A DNA stretch of 64,000 nt from Arthrobacter sp. MYb23 (GTDB taxonomy: Bacteria > Actinomycetota > Actinomycetes > Actinomycetales > Micrococcaceae): the NCBI RefSeq assembly GCF_002979775.1, contig NZ_PCPR01000005.1, positions 62,001 to 126,000 of the forward strand, in the 5' to 3' direction. Position 1 is the first letter of the stretch, and every line of letters begins with the position of its first letter. The notes below the pieces were generated by a model that searched no databases, had not been told where the DNA came from, and saw nothing but the letters and a program-made list of their open reading frames with translations. Shown here piece by piece: positions 17,369-25,634 of the stretch. The position numbers and the translations under genes were made by a program.

Positions 17369-18817
17369 ATGCGTACAACTGCGCAGAAATCCACCACAGC
17401 GGCTGGTGCCGTCGGCTTCCTGGTGGTCATGGAGCTTGGCAGCGGCATCCTTCAGGGCTGGCTGAATCCTCTGTTCTCAACCATCGGTGAACACTACGGA
17501 GTCTCAGCTGCGTCCCTTAACTGGATCAGCGCCTCCTACCTCCTGGCGACGGTCCTGGTTGTTCCCCTCCTGTCCAAGCTCGGCGATATCCACGGCCACA
17601 AGCGGATCCTGATGATCGCCACAGCAATCGTGGCCGCTGCGTCCGTCTTGGTGGCCTTCGCACCCAACTACGAATTGTTCCTCTTGGGCCGGGCAATTCA
17701 GGCACCACTGGCTGTTTTCCTTCCCCTCGAATTCGCCATCGTGCACCAGCGTGACTCGGCGCGCTCCGGGAGAAGCATCGGCAGGCTCGTCGCGGCGCTG
17801 ACACTTGGAGCGACCATAGGTGGCCTGCTCTCCGGAATCGTGCTGGACGCCGTGGAGAGCTTGTCCATCACCCTGCTCATGCCCGCGATTTTCATGGCGC
17901 TATGCCTTCCCGGGATCGCGATCTTCGTCAAAGAGACGCCGCTACGCAGCAAGGGCAGGGTGGACTACTTTGGCGCCTTGCTGCTGGGCGGCGGTTTGGC
18001 AGCCCTGCTTGGCGGCGCCTCCAACCTCTCAACATGGCCGCCCATGAACACAGCGATCGCCATGCTGGCTGGTGTTGCACTCCTCATTGGTTGGGTGGTT
18101 TCGGCCCGCCGGACGGAGCACCCACTGGTGGACCTAACCATGCTTCTCCGTGGCGGCATCGGGCTGCCCATCGTCGTCGCTTTCCTCTATGGCGCTCAAC
18201 TCTTCGGTGCACAAGCGCCCATCTCGGTCTATCTTCGCTCCGACCCCGCTACGTTGGGCTTCGGCTTTGGCGCTGCAGCATCGGCAGCAGGAACCATGCT
18301 CAGCATCATGGCATTGGCAGCATTTCTGGGGGCTTCCCTCAGCGACCGGGTTGCCCGTGCGCTCGGCGGTCCGCGCAGCGTAGCTCTAGGCGGTGTCCTG
18401 AGTGCTGTGGCCTACGTCTTCATGATTCTGGCGCCGGGAAGCCTGATCACCTTCGCTGTATGGCTGGTGATCGCAGGCCTTGGTGCCGGCTTGGTCAGCG
18501 GCACCTTGCCAACGCTGGTGGTCCAACGGGCGGCCGCAGATTCGGTGGGAATCGCCTCCGGTCTGTACAACACTGCACGCACTGCAGCCGGTGGCGTGGC
18601 GGGAGCACTTTTCGCACTGCTGATGGCTGCACTGGCCACACCCACAACGGCCGGACCGAGGGCCGCCACCGAGCTGTCTTTCCACGCTGTCTGGTGGATC
18701 TGCGCAGGATTGTCCGTTCTGTTCGCCGTGGCTGTCCTCTTCATTCGGCCTGCGAAGCCAACCGCAGCATCCGTCGCTGCATCGGCTGATGCCGATGCCC
18801 TCGAACCCGTCAACTGA
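17369..18817 (+). CDS. MFS transporter, DHA2-like (14-helix type)
   Basis: From ATG 17369 (GGAGCG upstream) the product is 482 residues with about 14 hydrophobic segments. The MFS loop motif GDIHGHKRIL lies after the second helix, and LGRAIQAPLAVFLPLEF is near helix 4. The DHA2 branch mostly exports drugs or metabolites by proton antiport, but some members move catabolic substrates. The next gene, 26 bases on, encodes an M20 amidohydrolase, and the divergent gene is an Lrp regulator. I therefore infer transport of an N-acyl or amide compound. Confidence 0.83.
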   Translation: MRTTAQKSTTAAGAVGFLVVMELGSGILQGWLNPLFSTIGEHYGVSAASLNWISASYLLATVLVVPLLSKLGDIHGHKRILMIATAIVAAASVLVAFAPNYELFLLGRAIQAPLAVFLPLEFAIVHQRDSARSGRSIGRLVAALTLGATIGGLLSGIVLDAVESLSITLLMPAIFMALCLPGIAIFVKETPLRSKGRVDYFGALLLGGGLAALLGGASNLSTWPPMNTAIAMLAGVALLIGWVVSARRTEHPLVDLTMLLRGGIGLPIVVAFLYGAQLFGAQAPISVYLRSDPATLGFGFGAAASAAGTMLSIMALAAFLGASLSDRVARALGGPRSVALGGVLSAVAYVFMILAPGSLITFAVWLVIAGLGAGLVSGTLPTLVVQRAAADSVGIASGLYNTARTAAGGVAGALFALLMAALATPTTAGPRAATELSFHAVWWICAGLSVLFAVAVLFIRPAKPTAASVAASADADALEPVN

Positions 18818-18843
18818 CATCCCACCCAACGAAGGAGTATCCA

Positions 18844-20073
18844 ATGACCGTTTCCATCGACATCACTTCCAAGGCCGCCCTGCGGGAGGCTGTGCAGGAC
18901 TCCGTAACCGCCGTCGGGGCTTCCATTCTGGAACTTAGCCACAAAGTCCACGCACTGGCGGAGATCTCCTGGGAGGAGCATCAATCGGCTGCTGCCGTGG
19001 CTGAAGTCCTGCGCGAAGGCGGCTTTGACGTCACGGAAAGCGCCTATGGCGTCCCGACGGCGATCGAAGCAATCTACGGTAGCGGGGAACTGACGGTAGT
19101 AATCTGTGCTGAGTACGACGCCCTCCCCGAGGTGGGTCATGCCTGTGGCCACAATATGATCGCCGCCGCCGGCGTCGGCGCAGCATTGGCCCTCAAACGG
19201 GTTGCTGACGCTGCCGGACTTCGCATCAAACTGCTCGGCACCCCGGCTGAAGAGCACGGTGGTGGAAAGGTGTCCCTGCTGCAGGCAGGTGCCTGGGAAG
19301 ATGCCGCGTTCTCGTTGATGGTTCACGGGATGACCGGGACGGAAAGAAGCGCGTCGGCATTCACCATGGCGGCCGTAGAGCGCTTCGAAGTCCACTTCAA
19401 GGGAAGTGAAGCCCATGCAGCCGGTGCGCCGGACAAGGCTATCAACGCGGGCGCGGCGGCAAGCCTGGCACTGATGAACATGGCCGTTCTCCGGCAGCAC
19501 CTGCCGGAGAACGCCAATACCAATGCCTTCATTTCTCACGGTGGAGGCGCAACGAATGTCATTGCCGGTGACGCGACCGTCCAAGTGGAAGTCCGGGCCG
19601 GCGACGTGGAAGTGTGGCGGAACCTCAAGCGGCGCGTACTCGCATGCTTCGAGGGTGCGGCAATCGCCACCGGCTGCACGTGGACGCATCGGCAGACAGA
19701 ACATCCCTACGCTCCCCTCGAGACCCACCGGGGCCTGGGTCGTTTCTGGGATCAGAACATGGAGGCTGTGGGGAGGCCGGTGGACACGACTCCGGTTTTC
19801 GGCGGGGGATCCTCTGACATGGGCAACGTCTCTCAAGTGGTCCCGTCCGTGCACGGGATGGTGGTGGTGCGCAACAGCACGGCCGTTCCGCACCACCCGG
19901 ACTTCACCGCCGACGCCATCACTCCCGAAGCGGACCAGGCAGTACTCGACGGCGCGGCTGTCCTGGCCCTGACAGTCCTTGACGCAGCTCTGGACGCCAC
20001 CCTGAGAAACGAACTGCTGGAACTGCAGGGTGGCCGTCGCCCTGGCGCCACCACGGTAACCCTGGAGGCGTGA
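18844..20073 (+). CDS. M20 family metallo-amidohydrolase (AbgB-like)
   Basis: This 409-residue enzyme has the M20D metal site: CAEYDALPEVGHACGHNM (about residues 88-105) and GTPAEEHGGGK (about 139-149). The dimerisation domain begins near AVERFEVHFKG, and a last His ligand is near the C-terminus. It is closest in style to the AbgA/AbgB p-aminobenzoyl-glutamate hydrolases and other N-acyl-amino-acid hydrolases. Cytosolic cleavage of an amide brought in by the linked MFS transporter is inferred. AAGGAG lies before the ATG. A strong hairpin follows the gene. Confidence 0.87.
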   Translation: MTVSIDITSKAALREAVQDSVTAVGASILELSHKVHALAEISWEEHQSAAAVAEVLREGGFDVTESAYGVPTAIEAIYGSGELTVVICAEYDALPEVGHACGHNMIAAAGVGAALALKRVADAAGLRIKLLGTPAEEHGGGKVSLLQAGAWEDAAFSLMVHGMTGTERSASAFTMAAVERFEVHFKGSEAHAAGAPDKAINAGAAASLALMNMAVLRQHLPENANTNAFISHGGGATNVIAGDATVQVEVRAGDVEVWRNLKRRVLACFEGAAIATGCTWTHRQTEHPYAPLETHRGLGRFWDQNMEAVGRPVDTTPVFGGGSSDMGNVSQVVPSVHGMVVVRNSTAVPHHPDFTADAITPEADQAVLDGAAVLALTVLDAALDATLRNELLELQGGRRPGATTVTLEA

Positions 20074-20092
20074 CCACAACAGTCCCCAACAT

Positions 20093-20135
20093 CAGAACGG
20101 CACCCCTTAGGCGAAGCCTGAAGGGTGCCGTTCTG
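20093..20135. terminator. Bidirectional terminator hairpin
   Basis: CAGAACGGCACCC (20093-20105) pairs with GGGTGCCGTTCTG (20123-20135), and an inner AGGC/GCCT pair extends the stem. It lies 20 bases after the M20 stop and between two converging genes, so it can end both transcripts. Confidence 0.8.
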
Positions 20136-20173
20136 AGGGTCCAGCAGTGACTGTGCGGTCAGCCGCCAGCTTG

Positions 20174-21196
20174 CTAGGAGACTGGATCTTCGGTGTGATT
20201 CGTGGGCTTGTGACCGGCAATAGCGGCGCGGACGTCGCCTTCCTCGTGCCCTTCCTTCTTCTTGCCAAAAGGCAGCACCTTGAGCAGCGGGTGCAGGATC
20301 AGCATGATGACCAGGCCCCAGACGGCACCCAGGATGGCTGAGCACAACGTGTTGACCAGCCAAGCGAGGAAGCCGCCCACCACAGGGATCCCGGCGAAGG
20401 GTGTCTCGAGCACATGAACAAGATCATAGGGGCCGTGCCAGCCGAGGTCGTGTGCACCCTGCAGCATGATGTGGCCGCCGACCCACAGCATGGCGATGGT
20501 CCCGATCAAGGTGATGGCAGCCAGTACGGCCGGCATTCCCTTGACGAGCAGGCGGCCGAAGCGCTGGGAGCCCTCGTTGTCCTTGGTGGTCAGGTGCAGG
20601 CCGATGTCGTCCATCTTGACGATGAGTCCCACCGCACCGTAGACGAGGACTGTGATCACCACCGCTACGACTACCAGGATGAACGCCCTGACCCACAAAG
20701 ACTCACCGGCCACCTCGTTCATGGCGATGACCATGATCTCGCAGGAAAGGATGAAGTCGGTGGTGATGGCGCCCTTGGTCACCTTGGCCTCGGCCTCGGG
20801 CCCGCGTTGGACAGCCGGTGCTTTTCCTGCGTCGGAATGGCCGCGGAGTTTGTGCCAAACCTTCTCGGCTCCCTCGTAGCAGAGGTAGGTGCCGCCCAAC
20901 ATGAGGATGAACGGGATAACTCCCGGGATGAAGGCGCTGACAAGCAGCAACGCCGGGAGGATGATCACCAGCTTGTTTCGCAGTGAACCCCAGAAGATCC
21001 GCTTGATCATCGGCAGTTCCCGGGACGGGTCCGCCCCGGACACGTACTGAGGAGTGACCGCGGCGTCGTCTATCACCACGCCCGCGGCTTTGGCCCCGGC
21101 CTTGGCGGCCCCTGCGGCGATGTCGTCCACGGATGCTGCCGCTATGCGGGCCAGAGCTGCAACGTCGTCCAAAAGCGCTACCAGGCCGCCGCTCAT
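20174..21196 (-). CDS. DUF808 (YedI-like) inner membrane protein
   Basis: The 340-residue protein begins MSGGLVALLDDVAALAR and continues with the family's SVDDIAAGAAKAGAKAAGVVIDDAAVTPQYV stretch. Several membrane helices follow (from about residue 75 onward), and it ends in a His/Lys/Glu-rich tail. DUF808 proteins are conserved integral membrane proteins of unknown function. It stands alone between two hairpins. Confidence 0.88.
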   Translation of the reverse strand: MSGGLVALLDDVAALARIAAASVDDIAAGAAKAGAKAAGVVIDDAAVTPQYVSGADPSRELPMIKRIFWGSLRNKLVIILPALLLVSAFIPGVIPFILMLGGTYLCYEGAEKVWHKLRGHSDAGKAPAVQRGPEAEAKVTKGAITTDFILSCEIMVIAMNEVAGESLWVRAFILVVVAVVITVLVYGAVGLIVKMDDIGLHLTTKDNEGSQRFGRLLVKGMPAVLAAITLIGTIAMLWVGGHIMLQGAHDLGWHGPYDLVHVLETPFAGIPVVGGFLAWLVNTLCSAILGAVWGLVIMLILHPLLKVLPFGKKKEGHEEGDVRAAIAGHKPTNHTEDPVS

Positions 21197-21360
21197 AGAA
21201 CTACCCCGTCCAGCTCGTGGGCGGACAGCAGAGTATGGCTACCGGAGTAGAAACGCGTTATTGGCATGCTCGGATTATATGCTGGCGACGTCGGCGGTTC
21301 TGAGTTCCAGGCGCGGGAGTCCACACCGACGGCCGGGTTCGCAGGTAGCCCGGAGATCGT

Positions 21361-21388
21361 CGGACGGCCCCCACTTGGGGGCCGTCCG
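21361..21388. terminator. Terminator hairpin after the DJ-1/PfpI gene
   Basis: CGGACGGCCCCC (21361-21372) pairs perfectly with GGGGGCCGTCCG (21377-21388) around the loop ACTT. It starts 17 bases past the stop of the leftward gene. The 12-bp GC stem is strong, but there is no T-run. Confidence 0.75.
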
Positions 21389-21404
21389 GATCAGTGTCAG
21401 CAGA

Positions 21405-22181
21405 CTAGTGTTCGGTGTCCGCAGCTTCCTTCTTGGCGCTCTTTTCCGCGTCCTTCTCAGCACGCAGCGCCTCTGCCTCGTGCTGTTCTTCGGCCTTTTC
21501 CTGGTGGATGACCTCGGCGAAGAGCTTCTCCATTTCCTTGGCGACGCCTGCCGCTGAGGCTGGATTCTGGCCGGTTACCAGGCGCTCGTCCACCGCAACT
21601 TTCTCTTCAAAGACACCTGCGGAAACGTGGCGTGCACCTTGTTCTTCCAAGCGGTCTGCCAGGAAGAACGGGATGACCTTGTCCTTGCCGGCGGCCACTT
21701 CCTCATCATTGGTGAACGCGGCAACGTCCCGTCCTTGGACGAGGCGGAACCCGTTTTTAAGTTCCACATTCAGCAGTCCGGCGGGGCCGTGACATACCGC
21801 GCCCACCAGGCCGCCGGCGTCGTACACGCTTGCTACCAAACGCTGGAGTCCTTCACTGTCCGGGAAGTCCCACATTGTGCCGTGCCCTCCTACGAGGTAG
21901 ACGGCGTCGTATTGTTCGGGATCCACGACGTCCACCCGGGCAGTGTTGTAGAGCCCGGCGCGTGTGGTTTCGTCCTTGGTGAAGGCAACCTGGATGGGAT
22001 CATCGGCGTCTACCTCGTCGCTGGGAGGCTGGCCGCCCTTGATGGAGGCAAAATCGACGAAGTGACCTGAATCTTTGAAGACCTTCCAAGGATGTGCGGC
22101 TTCGGCGACGTTGTAGCCGGTCTTCTCGCCTGTATCGCCGAGTTCGGAAACGCTGGTCAGTACCATGAGGATTTTCTTCAT
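21405..22181 (-). CDS. DJ-1/PfpI superfamily protein (Hsp31/class I glutamine amidotransferase-like)
   Basis: From ATG 22181 (AAGGAG six bases upstream) the product is 258 residues. The nucleophile elbow GAVCHGPAGLL places Cys130 next to His131, and an upstream Glu (TGEKTG, about residue 19) can complete the site. Hsp31-type relatives are glyoxalase III/deglycase or chaperone-like proteins that deal with methylglyoxal damage. The last 40 residues are a highly charged Glu/Ala/Lys tail not part of the fold. It is probably a single-gene unit. Confidence 0.87.
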   Translation of the reverse strand: MKKILMVLTSVSELGDTGEKTGYNVAEAAHPWKVFKDSGHFVDFASIKGGQPPSDEVDADDPIQVAFTKDETTRAGLYNTARVDVVDPEQYDAVYLVGGHGTMWDFPDSEGLQRLVASVYDAGGLVGAVCHGPAGLLNVELKNGFRLVQGRDVAAFTNDEEVAAGKDKVIPFFLADRLEEQGARHVSAGVFEEKVAVDERLVTGQNPASAAGVAKEMEKLFAEVIHQEKAEEQHEAEALRAEKDAEKSAKKEAADTEH

Positions 22182-22264
22182 GAAGTGCTCCTTTCGTCCA
22201 CGATCCACACTACGCCCCACACATTTCCGGCCTCGCGGACGTGCTGAAGGAACCGACGAGTCGT

Positions 22265-23263
22265 CTAGAGAATGACGGGGTCAGGCGAAAAACGTGCGGC
22301 GCGGGCAGTGAACTCGCTGCCTTGCCGCTGCGTCAGGAGGGTGTAGAGCTCCGGCCTGCGTCCGCGGATCCACCGGCGGCCGGTGGAAAGGGGGATCAGG
22401 CCGAGATCGAGATCGGCGGTGACAATCGCTTCGGCAGCCACCCAGGTTTCGGCGATGATGGCGCCGTAGGGATCGATGATCATCGCATTGCCCGTGCGGA
22501 TCTCATCGTCGTCCTTGCCCACGCCGTTGCTGAAGAGAATGAAGATTCCGTTGTCGTGGGCGCGGGCAGGTAGCCAGCGCATCAGCCACTGGCGTCCGTG
22601 CGGGCCGCGGAAGGCGGCTTGGATGGCCTCGGGATCTGTGGCGCGGTTATCCCAGAGGGCAGCGGGGAGGGGCTTCATTCCCCGCGGGCTGCGGGAGTTC
22701 GTGCCACCGGTTTGGTGAGGAGCCAGGAGCACCTCGGCGCCCAGGAGTGCGGTGGCGCGGACGTTTTCCACGAGGTTGTTGTCCCAGCAGATGAGGATTC
22801 CGATCCTGACACCCCAGGGAGTGTCGAAGACCGTAAAGTCCGAGCCACTGTGGATGGCCTCGTGTTCGAAAGCATGAATTTTTCGGTGCGTGTGTCGGGC
22901 GCCGTCGGGTAGGCACACGGAGTAGGAGTTGTAGAGGCGGCCGTCACCCCCGGCTTCCAGGTATCCGATGCCGATACCCACGCCCAATTCCCGGGCAAGT
23001 TCACCGACCGCGCGGATGCTGACGCCGTCCTCTGGCTCGGCAAGTTGCTTCAAACGCTGAGCAGTTTGCCTGCGTAGGTGCCAGTAGCCGACGAGGCACA
23101 TTTCCGGGAACACCACCAGCTGCGCTCCTTCCTCTGCGGCGATGCTTGCCAGCCGGCGAATGGTCTTCAGATTAAGGTCCGGCCGGTTGGGGACAGCCTC
23201 GAACTGAAGGGTCGAGGCGCGAAGGGTTGCGGCGCGAGGGGTCGGGAGTGCTTGGTTGGGCAT
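22265..23263 (-). CDS. Carbon-nitrogen hydrolase (nitrilase superfamily)
   Basis: From ATG 23263 (AGGAG six bases upstream) the product is 332 residues. The Glu-Lys-Cys triad is complete: Glu54 (LVVFPEMCLVGYW), Lys128 (HTHRKIHAFE) and Cys159 (GILICWDNN). The family cleaves amides, carbamoyl groups or nitriles. The actual substrate is not evident. The C-terminal 60 residues carry the usual GRRWIRGRRPELY end. The gene is divergent from a LysR regulator with a LysR-type box between them, so it is probably induced by its substrate. Confidence 0.88.
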   Translation of the reverse strand: MPNQALPTPRAATLRASTLQFEAVPNRPDLNLKTIRRLASIAAEEGAQLVVFPEMCLVGYWHLRRQTAQRLKQLAEPEDGVSIRAVGELARELGVGIGIGYLEAGGDGRLYNSYSVCLPDGARHTHRKIHAFEHEAIHSGSDFTVFDTPWGVRIGILICWDNNLVENVRATALLGAEVLLAPHQTGGTNSRSPRGMKPLPAALWDNRATDPEAIQAAFRGPHGRQWLMRWLPARAHDNGIFILFSNGVGKDDDEIRTGNAMIIDPYGAIIAETWVAAEAIVTADLDLGLIPLSTGRRWIRGRRPELYTLLTQRQGSEFTARAARFSPDPVIL

Positions 23264-23346
23264 CGGGTCTCCTGGATGGGGTATTTGACTCCTCCCATGG
23301 TTCTCAGTCCAATGCATTCTGTCTATTGAATTATTTCTATCTTTCG

Positions 23347-23361
23347 ATTCCACCAAGGAAT
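23347..23361. promoter_or_regulatory. LysR-type binding box
   Basis: ATTCC-ACCAA-GGAAT is a perfect inverted repeat containing the LysR T-N11-A pattern (T23348 to A23360). It lies in the 130-base gap between the divergent nitrilase and LysR genes and ends 32 bases before the LysR ATG. The rest of the gap is AT-rich and likely holds both promoters. Confidence 0.55.
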
Positions 23362-23393
23362 GTAATTGGTGAGAACTTCTGTAAGGTGGCGGA

Positions 23394-24281
23394 ATGGAAC
23401 TTCGCTTGTTGCGCTCATTCATAGCGGTTGCCGAAAACCGGAACTTCGGGGCCGCAGCGAAGGACCTCATGACAACCCAGTCCGCCCTCACCAAACAAAT
23501 TCAGGTACTTGAACGGCAGGCGGGAAACACGCTGTTCACCCGGGGGCGCCACGGTGCTGCGCTGACCCCTGCCGGCAGGGCTTTGCTGGCAGATTCGGTT
23601 GATCTGGTGCGCAGGGCGGACGCCCTGGCTCACCGCATGCAGCGCGTGGCAATGGGTGCCGAAGGTGTGCTCAACGTGGGGTTCGGGATGTCCGCCCTTG
23701 ACGTGGCGCCGCGCGCAGTGGCGGTCTTCCGTTCCCGTCACCCTGGTGTCGACATCAAGCTCGAAGACATGTCTTCGACTGCCCAATTCGAGGCTTTAGG
23801 TAACGATTCCTTGCACGTTGGCTTCGTTCGGCTCCCGGCTCCGCCGGAATTTGGCGCACGCGTGATTCGCCGAGACCAGCTTGCCCTTGCTGTTCCCTCC
23901 GGAGTGCCGGTTCCTGGACTTGATCGCGAAAGTCTGCGGGAATGGCTCCGGGGCCGTCCACTGGTTCGCCTGCTGCCGGTGAGAGGACCGGGGCTGGCGG
24001 CACAAACCAGCCAGCTCTTCACCGATCTGGGATGCAGCCCAACGGTGATGTACGAGACCTCGGACCTGCTGACAGTGCTGGCGCTCGTGGCCGCAGGAAC
24101 AGGTTCCGCGGTGGTGCCGGCCAGCGTTGCGGCGATAGTCCCTGGGGGAGTGCAGCTCATTCCGATTGACTTAGAGTCTGCATTCTGGAGCATCGGCATT
24201 GCCTGGCTCCGCGGGAGTCAAAATTCCCTGGTTCCGCTGTTCCTTGCGTCAGCCGAAGCTGCCACGAATGACCAGGGCTGA
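23394..24281 (+). CDS. LysR family transcriptional regulator
   Basis: The 295-residue protein begins MELRLLRSFIAVAENRNFGAAAKDLMTTQSALTKQI, the standard LysR winged helix. The effector domain spans roughly residues 90-290. It is divergent from the nitrilase-family gene, with an inverted-repeat box in between, so it most likely activates that gene and represses itself. The ligand is unknown. Confidence 0.88.
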   Translation: MELRLLRSFIAVAENRNFGAAAKDLMTTQSALTKQIQVLERQAGNTLFTRGRHGAALTPAGRALLADSVDLVRRADALAHRMQRVAMGAEGVLNVGFGMSALDVAPRAVAVFRSRHPGVDIKLEDMSSTAQFEALGNDSLHVGFVRLPAPPEFGARVIRRDQLALAVPSGVPVPGLDRESLREWLRGRPLVRLLPVRGPGLAAQTSQLFTDLGCSPTVMYETSDLLTVLALVAAGTGSAVVPASVAAIVPGGVQLIPIDLESAFWSIGIAWLRGSQNSLVPLFLASAEAATNDQG

Positions 24282-24344
24282 TGGGTGGGGGCGCTGGCAG
24301 AGCGTCGTCACTCGAGAATGCTTTGCGGGTGCCAATTCGGCCTG

Positions 24345-24374
24345 TTGACAGACTCGAAGTAACGCGGGTAACCT
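24345..24374 (+). promoter_or_regulatory. Promoter of the fructan operon (before lacI-type gene)
   Basis: A consensus -35 TTGACA (24345-24350) and a TAACCT -10 (24369-24374) are 18 bases apart. The palindromic operator starts 18 bases after the -10, so bound repressor would block transcription start or early elongation. Confidence 0.6.
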
Positions 24375-24391
24375 AAGTCACATGCCCATCG

Positions 24392-24407
24392 GGTAACGCG
24401 CGTTACC
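24392..24407. promoter_or_regulatory. LacI-type operator palindrome
   Basis: GGTAACGCGCGTTACC is a perfect 16-base palindrome with a central CG, the form expected for a LacI-family operator. Related half-sites flank it: GTAACGCGGGTAACC just upstream (24359-24373) and AGCGTTACCC downstream (24411-24420). It lies between the promoter and the LacI-type gene, so self-regulation of the fructan operon is the simplest reading. Confidence 0.7.
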
Positions 24408-24487
24408 AATAGCGTTACCCGCCGAGCAGCCAGACAATGAAGCACTGGCATCACCCTCGGATCAAACAAGAGCACCCGGAGCATTCA

Positions 24488-25555
24488 ATGGCGAAAACCA
24501 ACCCTGACGAGTCCGTACCCGTGCGGCAGCGGGGAGTCACCATGAAGGACGTCGCCAACCACGCCGGCGTCTCCCGGACTGCAGTCTCGTTTGTACTGAG
24601 TAACCGCGAAAACGCCAGCATTTCCGAGGAAACCCGAACTCGGATCAATCACGCCGTGCAGGAACTGGGCTATCGACCCAATGCCGGTGCGCGTGCGCTG
24701 GCATCCCGACGCAGTGATTGGTACGGGATCGTCACTGAGATCGTCACGGCCCCGTTCGCCGTCGACATCATCAAAGGAGCCCAGGACCAAGCGTGGCTTG
24801 ACCGCCGGTTCCTGCTCATCGCGCCCTCCGACCAGGCCGATGCTGTAGGACCCAACGAGGGTCTGGAAGATGCTGCAACTGAAAAGCTGTTGGAACAACG
24901 AGTGGAAGGACTTTTGTACGCAGCCACTTTTCACCGGAGCGTCCACGTTCCGAAAAGCGCCAATGAAGTACCCACCGTCCTGATCAATTGCTTCGACGCC
25001 GACGGGAAGCTGCCCTCGATCGTTCCTGACGAGCGCGGGGGCGGACGTGTGGCCATGGAACGATTGCTGCAAGCCGGCCACACCCGGATTGGCGTCATCA
25101 ATCTTGATCCGGATATTCCGGCTGCTGTGGGGCGTTTGGAGGGTGCACGCGAAGCACTCGCCGGCGCCGGGCTGCAGCTTGACCCGGAACTTGTGGTGTC
25201 CGGATACGCAACGGCTGACGGGGGCTATGAAGCCACGTGCCAGATCCTGGACCGCTACCCGGAAGCTGGCAGGCCAACGGCGCTGTTCTGCCTCAATGAC
25301 CGTATGGCGATGGGCGCGTACGACGCCATCAAGGAACGGGGCCTGACCATCCCCGGGGACATCGCCGTGATCGGCTTCGACAACCAGGAACTCATTGCGG
25401 CCTACCTTCGGCCAAAACTGACCACGGTTGCGTTGCCGTTCGAAAAAATGGGCGCCTTGGGCGTCCAAACGCTCGCCGCTCTGACAGCAGGACAGCCGAT
25501 CCTTGCCGACCAGCAATTGGTCGACTGTCCGCTGCTAGAACGCTCTTCGGTCTGA
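24488..25555 (+). CDS. LacI family transcriptional regulator of the fructan operon
   Basis: From ATG 24488 (GGAG seven bases upstream) the product is 355 residues. The DNA-binding head reads VTMKDVANHAGVSRTAVSFVLSN, and the hinge YRPNAGARALASRR carries the minor-groove contacts. A periplasmic-binding-like sugar domain completes the fold (residues about 75-350). The gene is first in line before an ABC importer, two GH32 enzymes and a fructokinase. It most likely represses them until fructose or a fructo-oligosaccharide binds. No second operator is seen in the 80 bases before the binding-protein gene. Confidence 0.88.
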   Translation: MAKTNPDESVPVRQRGVTMKDVANHAGVSRTAVSFVLSNRENASISEETRTRINHAVQELGYRPNAGARALASRRSDWYGIVTEIVTAPFAVDIIKGAQDQAWLDRRFLLIAPSDQADAVGPNEGLEDAATEKLLEQRVEGLLYAATFHRSVHVPKSANEVPTVLINCFDADGKLPSIVPDERGGGRVAMERLLQAGHTRIGVINLDPDIPAAVGRLEGAREALAGAGLQLDPELVVSGYATADGGYEATCQILDRYPEAGRPTALFCLNDRMAMGAYDAIKERGLTIPGDIAVIGFDNQELIAAYLRPKLTTVALPFEKMGALGVQTLAALTAGQPILADQQLVDCPLLERSSV

Positions 25556-25634
25556 CCGCGAAATCAACGTCGAAGAGCAAACCCTTACCCACCCCTTCAC
25601 CTTGGACGATGAAGATAGGAAAGAGATAACCATC

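Noticed and set aside
18412-20079. 555-codon minus-strand frame opposite the M20 gene and the MFS 3' end
   Set aside because: It is an antisense shadow of two well-supported genes; its translation has no recognisable motif.
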